Shown in pieces: positions 57,233 to 64,000 of a stretch of 64,000 nt of DNA. Origin of the DNA: Buxus sempervirens (taxonomy: Eukaryota > Streptophyta > Magnoliopsida > Buxales > Buxaceae); NCBI GenBank assembly GCA_947561395.2, contig OX387189.1:21452329-21516328 (forward strand), read 5' to 3'. How positions within the stretch are numbered: the stretch's first letter is position 1; each line of letters begins with the position of its first letter. A model generated the notes under the pieces. It did no database searches, had not been told where the DNA came from, and saw only the letters and a program-made list of their open reading frames with translations. Made by a program: the position numbers and the translations under genes.

Positions 57233-57438
57233 GTAAAAGAGAAACAATTTTTTTTCTTTTTCTTTTTCTTTTTTTTCCTTCTTTCTTTTTTTTTTTTTTT
57301 CTTTTTTTTCTTTTTTTTCTTTTTTTTCTTTTTTTTCTTTTTTTTCTTTTTTTTCTTTTTTTTCTTTTTTTTCTTTTTTTTCTTTTCTCTTTTTTTTTGT
57401 TCTTTTGAAATAAATTAAAATACTCCCCTTTTCCGCAG
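57233..57438 (+). other. Intron of gene D with expanded T7-8C repeat
   Basis: Donor CTGCAG/GTAAAA and acceptor TTCCGCAG/CTTTGG. The middle (about 57250-57400) is almost only T with C every eight or nine bases, an expanded polypyrimidine tract. Splicing joins CAPILQ to LWLLDHL, matching the uninterrupted B ORF1. Confidence 0.8.
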
Positions 57439-58332
57439 CTTTGGTTGCTTGACCACCTGAGTTAGGTTGAAGAGATAACTCGCCGCTTCTTTCCAAGATT
57501 GAAAGTTCCTGTTTTGATGAGCAACAGGGGGTGTCCTAACATCCAAGGTGGCAAGCAAGGTTGGTTCACTTTCTTGGGTACTCTCTAGGATGATCAGGTG
57601 AGATGGCCTGGCACTTATCAGCCCAACCCAGAGACAGTGATCAACTTCAGAGATAGGAACTTTCTGGTTCTAGCAGGCTTGAAATCTGCTGTTCTTTATC
57701 TTCCCTTGAGGGTTCTTCGACAGTTTAGAGCGACCCAGAGGATCACGATCCCAACTGGATATGAGAACTTCCTTGGGCCACTTACACCAGCCACCATGGG
57801 GCTAAATGCTCGGTTAATGAATGAGTGGTCTTATGTTCGCTTTCTGAGGGGTCCAGTCTTTTCTGAGTCCCATGTGAAGGACTATCATTTCTGGATCAAA
57901 GAGCAGCTGCAGAGTCATGCCCCAGTATCAGAGGATCCTCCTGCAGTTCTTCCCCCTACTTATGAGGACATCCTGGAGTCTGAAAGGGCAACCCACAACC
58001 GGCTTCAACAAATATGGGTATGAGAAGCACAAGAGCTCAGGATAAAGGGTATTGATCTGGAGATGCAACTTGAAGAGCAGAGGTCTTGCTGTATTGCCAT
58101 GGAGAAGAGACTTGAGGAACAAAGACAGGCTCGTCGCTTTGAAATCCGAGCGATGCGGAAGAAATATTAGGATTCCCTGGCTGACATTAGGGCATTGAAG
58201 ATTAAGCAATCTCTTTCAGATGAGGTTATCTCCTTTTTTAGCGATCCCGATGCAGAGGGAGCTTCTGGAATCATTGCAACTCAGGCGGCTTGGATTAGGG
58301 AGCTTGAGGAGCAGTTAGGGAATAGGGATTAG

Positions 58333-58583
58333 ATTCTTTTTTCTTCTTCTTTTTTTCTTTCTTTTTTTTTTGCTCTTTTTTTTTTCTTTTCTTACCTTTA
58401 TACAAAGCAAACTCTAATAGTGGAATGATAAAGAATTTAGTTCAAAAATAGGTTTTATATTATTGGCCTCAGAATTCTCAGAGGCTTGTAAAAACAGAAG
58501 TTTTATGAAAAGTATTTGATTTCTCATCACTGGCCAGAGTATAGTTTTATTATTTTTTTTGAAAGCTGATCCAAAACACTTAA
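58333..58583. other. Convergent spacer between gene D and E protease
   Basis: 250 bases, T-rich near 58340-58400. There is no room for pol, which in other Ogre elements follows protease at this point. Confidence 0.7.
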
Positions 58584-59848
58584 TCACATATAATTAAAGG
58601 AATTAAAAGAATCTGGGGCAGGTGTATAAGCCTGCTCCTCAAGCTCAGGGTCCGCATCCGAAATCACTAGTACTGGGTGAGTTGCATTGCCTGCTTCTTC
58701 TGTAGGGCTTGTCCCAGATGGAACTTCTACTGCAGCCCAGTAAATGAAGGGTAGCTCATCTGCTCCTTCTTCCCTATTGCCTTCAGTCATGGCAAAAAAG
58801 GCTCCAACATCCTCCGAAAAATCATGCTCCTGTTCTGCCCGTGTCTCAGGCCCACTCAATGCTTGTGAAGGTGAAGGTAGAACATATGGTTGCAAGGTTG
58901 AGGACTTGGGTTTCTGGAATGGGTTGATGTTATAATATGGAGGTTTGGACTGATCCTGGGGTGGAGACAGTTGAATCATATGAGAAAGTTTAGTAAAAGT
59001 TTCCCTGATGTGAGGGAATTTCATGTCTTCCATCTGCCTCAGTCTTTTCCAATTTCTTGGCTTGGACCCCAATCCTGCCCTATGGACCAGCTTCTTAACC
59101 TTTAATGGTTCTATCCTTCCTTGCAGGTTAACCCCCAGACCTTTTCCAGGGTGGAAATTGTACTTTTTCAGTAAATTCTTGATCATTTTCTCAGCACAAG
59201 TCAAATTTTCTTCTTTTTCTTGATACCCCCCAGGTATAAAATTGACAGTTTCAAACTGGAAAGAGTGAAATGTCATTTTGTCTGCAATCATTTCCATGTT
59301 TATGTAGGGTACATCAGGGGACCACATGGGAGGAACCAAATCTTCAGCTAGGACAGTAATCACCTTTTGCCCTCTAATATATTTGACTCTTTGGTGGAGG
59401 GTAGATGGTATAGCCCTAGCCGTATGAATCCACGGCCTTCCTAGGAGTAGGTTGAAGGCCGCCGGTATATCCATCACTTCAAATGTGATGTTAAAGATAT
59501 ACGGTCCAATAGTGACCGGCAGTTCAACCTCCCCTAGGGAGTGTGTTTTAGAGCTTTCAAAGGCTCTTATGATTCTTCCATTTTGTTTGATTTTATTTTG
59601 CTCCAGACCGAGCTTAACAAATGTAATTAACGGGCAGACATTCAGAGCCGACCCATTATCAATTAAAACCCGGGCTATCATGCAACCCTTACTGAGCACA
59701 GCTGTGTGCAAAGGATTAACATGATGGTACCCTGCTGGGCTAATTTCAGTTTCAGAAAAAATTATAACATTGTGGGATAAAATCTGCCCAACCATCTTCC
59801 CTAGTTGGTCTGGTTCAATATTTTTAGGCACATGTACCCCCTGAAGTA
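58584..59848 (-). CDS. pro: Element E protease (3' part of the gag-pro frame)
   Basis: It continues in frame from gag (62784) once the solo LTR 59849-62778 is removed. The protease active site is LIDNGSALNVCPL, followed by FNLLLGRPWIHTARAIPSTLH, the same Asp-Asn-Gly variant as in element B. A G-patch-like segment (LLKKYNFHPGKGLGVNLQGR) follows, then an acidic tail ending FNSFNYM. No RT follows. The frame is open throughout, in contrast to the antisense genes of the same element. Residues encoded inside the LTR just right of 59848 are not part of the protein. Confidence 0.85.
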
Positions 59849-62778
59849 TGTAACGCCCCGAACCCGGGTCAATGCAAACCGGCACCCAACCCGAACCCGG
59901 TTCACTACTGTAACAACCCAAGTCCGGTTCAACAACCAAACTCAAGTGTTACCACGAAGCTGGGGTCAGATACAAACCAAGATTCACAATAATTTTAAAC
60001 TTTACTAATTAATTACATCAGAGTTATGGTGGCCAATAAAAACAATTCTTTATTAATTAATATCAATTCAGTTTACAATAAAGTTTATCTAATCAACATG
60101 TGCCATTAATACCAATTATAATTCTACCCATCAAATCAAAACCCCATCTTCGCGATCTCTCTAAGCAACCTGAAAAATAGGGGAAAACGGAGTGAGATTT
60201 ACATCTCAGCAAGTAGTAGGTGCATGCAAGTAAACAGTCTCATTTAGGCAAATAGTCATGAGGTATAAGATTAATCAACAATAAGGCGATGAATTCAAAT
60301 CAACATGGCCAATTCCAAATAAAGCAATAGGATATGCAATCATACGTAAATACCAGTAAAAAGATGTTATCGATAGATAAAACCGAAGATTAGCGATAAA
60401 ACATGTATTCATAATTAATGGTCCATCTCACAAATCCGATAGTAACATTCTCCCATGTAGGATGCAAACACGTAGTATTCACATGTCCCCTACATGAGGT
60501 TCCTCCCGCAGGAGCTAACACATCTCACCCGCAGGTGGTAACACACACATCTCCCTTGTGGGATGCAATAACATCGTGATTACATCTCCCCCACAAGAGG
60601 TCTCTCCCGCATGAGTTACACATCTCACCCGCAGGTGGTCTCATATTTCCCTTGTAGGATGCAATCACATCGTGACTACATCTCCCCCACAAGAGGTCAC
60701 ATCTCTCCCGCAGGAGGTCACATATCTCCCCTGTGGGATGCAATCCAATAAGGATCACATCTCCCCCCAACAGGAGGTCTCATCTCACCCGCAAGTGGTC
60801 ATCTCACCCGCAGGTGGTCACACATCTCCCCTGTGGGATGCAATCCAATCAGGATTACATCTCCCCCAACAGGAGGTCTCATCTCACCCGCAGGTGGTCA
60901 CATACATATCTCCCTTGTGGGATGCAATCACATCGTGACTACATCTCCCCCACAAGAGGTCTCTCCCGCAGGAGTTACACTTCTCATCCGCAGATGGTCA
61001 TATATCTCATCCGCAGATGGTACAAATCTCTTATTGCCATCATGGCATTTAATCCACAGTTCAAAATAAAGCTCCTGAACACAAATTCCATTGAAATCAG
61101 AATTAAAGTAATTTCCAGAAAATCAGTATTCATATTTAAAGCACAAACCAAAGAAATTCAAGTCTTGCTTAGAGTTTTCCTTATTAATCCCTTTATTATA
61201 ATCCAAGTTCCCATATTAACACCTAAGATAGTATTTATTTCAATTTTCTGTATTTATAATTTCCAGCATATTCTACAGACCTAAATTATAGTTTAGAAGA
61301 TGATTTTAATTCATAATTACCAGTTAGTATTTGTCCTATCATTATTCCCCATCATTTAGTCCTTTACATACACTATCCTACCATTAAGACTTTAATTATT
61401 TGGATGTTTATCAAATTTAATTTTTATAATTTCCATACCTCAATTAGGCCTTTATAAAGATGTTGGAATAGTTAAGATACTAGAAAAATTATTAGAAATT
61501 TATTTGGATTACAAAAATACCATAAATCTGAATTTACTGCATAGAGCGCCTACCTCTACAGGGCTAGGCGATCCTAGGCGCTCGTGCAAAATTAAACAGT
61601 AAATTTCCAGATTTACAAAGTTCGGATTTTTATGCTTTTGCTATATGTTTCTTTGGTCTAAATTAATCTAATAACATTCTAAAACATTCCTAAAGCCTTC
61701 TAGACTAATTCCCATTAATTAAAAACCATCCTATAATTAATTTCATGTTCAAACCAAGTTTTCTTCTTTATTTCAACAAATCCTTCAAGAATACCAATCA
61801 CTATCATAAAACCAATTTGATTCCATGTAAATACTGTTCTGACTAATCCATTCAATCTATATGAAATCACAGAAAACAAAATCATGCAGTTCCTCACGTT
61901 TTCCAAGGTTACTACTTGCCTTATACCCTAAATCCTTCTTCCATAGAAACTTCTAATTCTGGACCTTACTTTTGCTCCCAAACGCACCAAGCTAAACTCT
62001 CCCAATTCAAATCTCCACCGTATACAATGTAGTTCCATCAGTGAAGACCAAAACCGCCAAATTTGAAGGCGATCCACCGCACGGATGTTTCCCGATCATG
62101 TTTTGATTATGGCTGGTCAGACACCTCCATTAGCCACCTTCTTCCTTTCTCTCCCTCTTTTCTCTCAATAATAATCCCACGAAATTTCCCTCTTGTCTAA
62201 CCTTAGTTTCCTATTTATACTAGGCTTTAGAAATCCTAAACCAACCCTAATTGGCTAATTTAATTTGGGCTAACCCAACCATGGTCTAGTTAAAGTCTAA
62301 TCCTTCTAATTTAATTCCTACTTTTTCTCCACCTTCTATTTTTCTACTTAACAATCCTAATTAAGTTTCTTATTATCTAAACTCCTATTTATAACCTATT
62401 TTCGTGCAAAATATTTAATTAAACATTATTATCACTTAAAACCTTATTTTCTCCAAATTAAGACGTGAAATCTCCTAATTACCCTTTTTCCCACTTTTAG
62501 GCTTTTATTAATTTCTTTTAATTTCTAAATTGTTAAAATAAATTATTTCCTTCTATTTTCTAATTCTAGTTATTATTTAATGATCTAATTATTAATTACC
62601 CTTTTCTGAAAATTACCAAAATACCCTTTTTATTCTTTTAGGCTAATTTCATTAAAATTCTTTCCTTATTTACAATTTATGACCTATTTGAATTACTTAC
62701 CTCTAAATCTTCACTTAACTCAAATTTTCTTTTATTTATTATTTATTTATTTATTATGTGAAAATTTGGGATTTTACA
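59849..62778 (-). mobile_element. Solo LTR, Tekay/chromovirus-like family 3, TSD AAGTA
   Basis: 2930 bp, minus-strand TGTAAAATCCCA to GGGGCGTTACA, flanked by AAGTA (59844-59848 and 62779-62783). Its end resembles the nested element at 22584 (ACCCGGGTTCGGGGCGTTACA type). It contains a hairpin array at 60500-61022 and a GGCGCTC/AGCGCC patch near 61550. Confidence 0.92.
60500..61022. repeat. Hairpin array with CGCA loops and changing stems
   Basis: Repeating modules include CTCC-CGCA-GGAG, CACC-CGCA-GGTG and CATC-CGCA-GATG, plus CCC-TTGT-GGG, TCAC-ATC-GTGA and ATCC-AATCA-GGAT. Arms are complementary within nearly every unit though they differ between units. A few are imperfect, for example CTCC-CGCA-TGAG near 60605. 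Confidence 0.8.
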
Positions 62779-62783
62779 AAGTA

Positions 62784-64000
62784 CCCTTAACAAAGAGTCC
62801 CTATGTTTTTCAGAATTTAACAATAAGCCTAGTATTGAGATCTGGGCAGGGACTTTGTTCAACTGCTCGACAATATTGAACTCACTCTTTTTGATCATTT
62901 TGATGAGGTCAATAGCCTCACTGTCAATTACCTGAGGGGCATCTTCCCCTACTTTGGCTTTTCCCTTATTTTTCTCTTCTTCCTTTTCCTTCTTTGTCTC
63001 CTTTTGTTTTTCTTCCACACCTACACATTTTCCTGACCTCATCATGAGGTTCACTTCTTTCATGCTTTCTGCCTCAGCTACAGGGAATGTAGTGGTGAAG
63101 GCTTCGCTGTAGTTCCATGGTACAGCCGATTCAGAGTAAGAAGGCTTAGGGACATTTATTACTAATGGGGGAAGTTTGGACTTCGATGATGAAGTCTGAG
63201 TAGGAGGAACATCTACAACCAATGGGGGACATTGTTTTGGTTGAGGAGTTACAGAAGTAACAGAAGCATTGAGAGGGTCACAATTTATGACCAATGGCGG
63301 TTTGGACTGAATAAGTGATGTGAAGGTGGGTGGACTGCAATTGATTACCAGAGGTGGTTTTGCAATATTCAATTGGGCCATGAGAGAGGAGGCCCGGTCC
63401 GAAGAAAAACTAATGTTCTCAGCAGCACTCTCATTCTTTCTTGAAATTACATTTATTTCTTTGTCCTTATTTCCTTTGTCAAAATATACTTTGACCGTTG
63501 TCCCTATAGGAGCAATTAACTGGGATGGGTCAAAGGTTATTTCATCAGAGGAAATGACCCCTATGACATTAGATGGGTCTGCCCCATGATGCTGAGGCAA
63601 AGGGTTTTGACCTATGTCTGTTCTAGGAGGATTGGGAGCCTCTGTATTGAAAGACAGGGTATTCTGGTCAAGCAAATCCTGAATGGCGTGTTTCAAAGGC
63701 CAACACTTGTCAGTAGGGTGCCCAGGTGCACCCATGTGGAAATCACAAGTGGTGGAAGAGTCAAAATTTCTCCCCTTGGATGCATTCGGATTGGGTTTTC
63801 TTAAGGTAATATACACTGCTTGCAATAAAGTGGGTAGCAACTGAGACGGAGACATTGGAATAGGGGTGAAAACCCTATTTCTCCTTGTTGCGAAATAGGC
63901 ATCCCTTTCCTCTTTAGTAAAATCCCTCTTTTGGTCTGAGGGTGCTCCTGGAACATTAACCCTCATGGGGGCTTGGGTAGATGGAGCAAATGGAGTAGGA
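62784..64000 (-). CDS. gag: Element E gag, C-terminal part (continues beyond the window)
   Basis: The frame is open to the right edge. The first Met in the window is at 63966 but gag clearly starts further right. It contains the gag linker RRNRVFTPIPMSPSQLLPTLL and the zinc-knuckle-like CDFHMGAPGHPTDKCWPLKH. After this come a long Pro-rich region with repeated PPLVIN motifs, a Lys/Glu-rich segment, and EFNIVEQLNKVPAQISILGLLL, the conserved link to protease. There is no stop between gag and protease, unlike element B. Confidence 0.88.

Larger units (their letters stand above)
53141..58332 (+). pseudogene. Gene D: DUF7745-type gene with an intron, antisense gene of element E, broken
   Basis: Exon 1 is 53141-53615 plus 57009-57232, split by a solo LTR; removal gives exactly 233 codons. 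The intron is 57233-57438 and exon 2 is 57439-58332 (298 codons). The protein of about 530 residues is collinear with ORF1 of element B: MTPTIEEIETILGLRF, VVNQLLFPRGDDQVYLAL, APMILAEIYQAL, CAPIL/LWLLDHL across the splice, NFLVLAGLKSAVLYLPLRVLRQF, then a coiled-coil tail (QLEEQRSCCIAMEKRLEEQRQARR). Exon 1 has no stop. Exon 2 has TAG 57463, TAG 57586, TGA 58021 and TAG 58168 before the terminal TAG. Function is unknown. It is transcribed opposite to E gag-pro. Confidence 0.82.
256..64000 (-). mobile_element. Element E: Tat/Ogre-like LTR retrotransposon with antisense genes (partial, heavily interrupted)
   Basis: The 3' LTR is at 256-2052 and is followed by a purine tract. The internal region continues beyond the right edge. 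Transcript order on the minus strand is gag, protease, antisense DUF7745 gene D, antisense PMD gene C, 3' LTR. I find no reverse transcriptase, RNase H or integrase between the protease stop (58584) and the end of gene D (58332). Six insertions with 5-bp target duplications interrupt E; subtracting them leaves about 11.5 kb of E in the window. E is therefore a non-autonomous element dependent on pol from elsewhere. The 5' LTR, primer site and start of gag are outside the window. That 256-2052 and 58584-64000 belong to one element is inferred from shared orientation, the purine tract and the lack of any other boundary. Confidence 0.75.

Noticed and set aside
57104-57496. Lys/Glu-rich open frame on the minus strand
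   Set aside because: Translation of the T7-8C intron tract; no domain and no conservation expected.
60500-61022. CRISPR-like or satellite array
   Set aside because: Irregular spacing and variable units inside a solo LTR with a clear target duplication; a hairpin array fits better.

Overview
The window is nuclear DNA from a flowering plant with a large, repeat-rich genome. It contains plant Ty3/gypsy retrotransposons of the Tat/Ogre and Tekay (chromovirus) lineages, a plant mobile domain (PMD) gene, tRNA-Arg and tRNA-iMet type primer sites, and 5-bp target-site duplications (TSDs). I see no host gene outside transposons and nothing bacterial. I cannot name the species.

The window is a stack of nested insertions that can be resolved almost completely from LTR ends and TSDs. 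The oldest layer, element E, runs on the minus strand from its 3' LTR (256-2052) past the right edge. About 11.5 kb of the window is E's own sequence. In transcript order E has gag and protease (64000 to 58584), no recognisable pol, then two genes on the opposite strand, then the 3' LTR. The two antisense genes are a DUF7745-type gene (gene D, 53141-58332, one intron) and a PMD gene (gene C, about 3958-52664, several introns).

E was hit six times: solo LTR 4059-6374 (TSD GTCGA), element A 7575-21603 (CATGG), element B 22269-49548 (CCGGT), solo LTR 49646-51891 (GCTTG), solo LTR 53616-57003 (GGGTG) and solo LTR 59849-62778 (AAGTA). Removing the insertions rejoins the exons of C and D and the gag-pro frame, which confirms the boundaries. 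Element B was itself hit inside its lower-coordinate LTR by a Tekay-type element (22584-31176, TSD GTGGG). The first 187 bases are the end of another A-type LTR.

Element B is the most complete Ogre-like element. It has LTRs, a tRNA-Arg-type primer site, ORF1 (DUF7745), a tandem-repeat leader, gag, protease, RT, two RNase H domains and integrase, but the frames carry at least six or seven stops. Element A is a gag-only relative. The nested Tekay element has kept pol but lost gag and the protease active site.

Four features are most worth following. (1) E carries intron-containing genes antisense to its own genomic RNA. (2) A 21-bp palindrome, GCCCGTA-N7-TACGGGC, occurs in the LTR promoters of B and E and in the promoters of both antisense genes. 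(3) Arrays of short hairpins with nearly constant loops and compensating stem changes occur in the leaders of A and B and in several LTRs. (4) The primer-site core is duplicated inside U5 in every Ogre-type LTR seen here.
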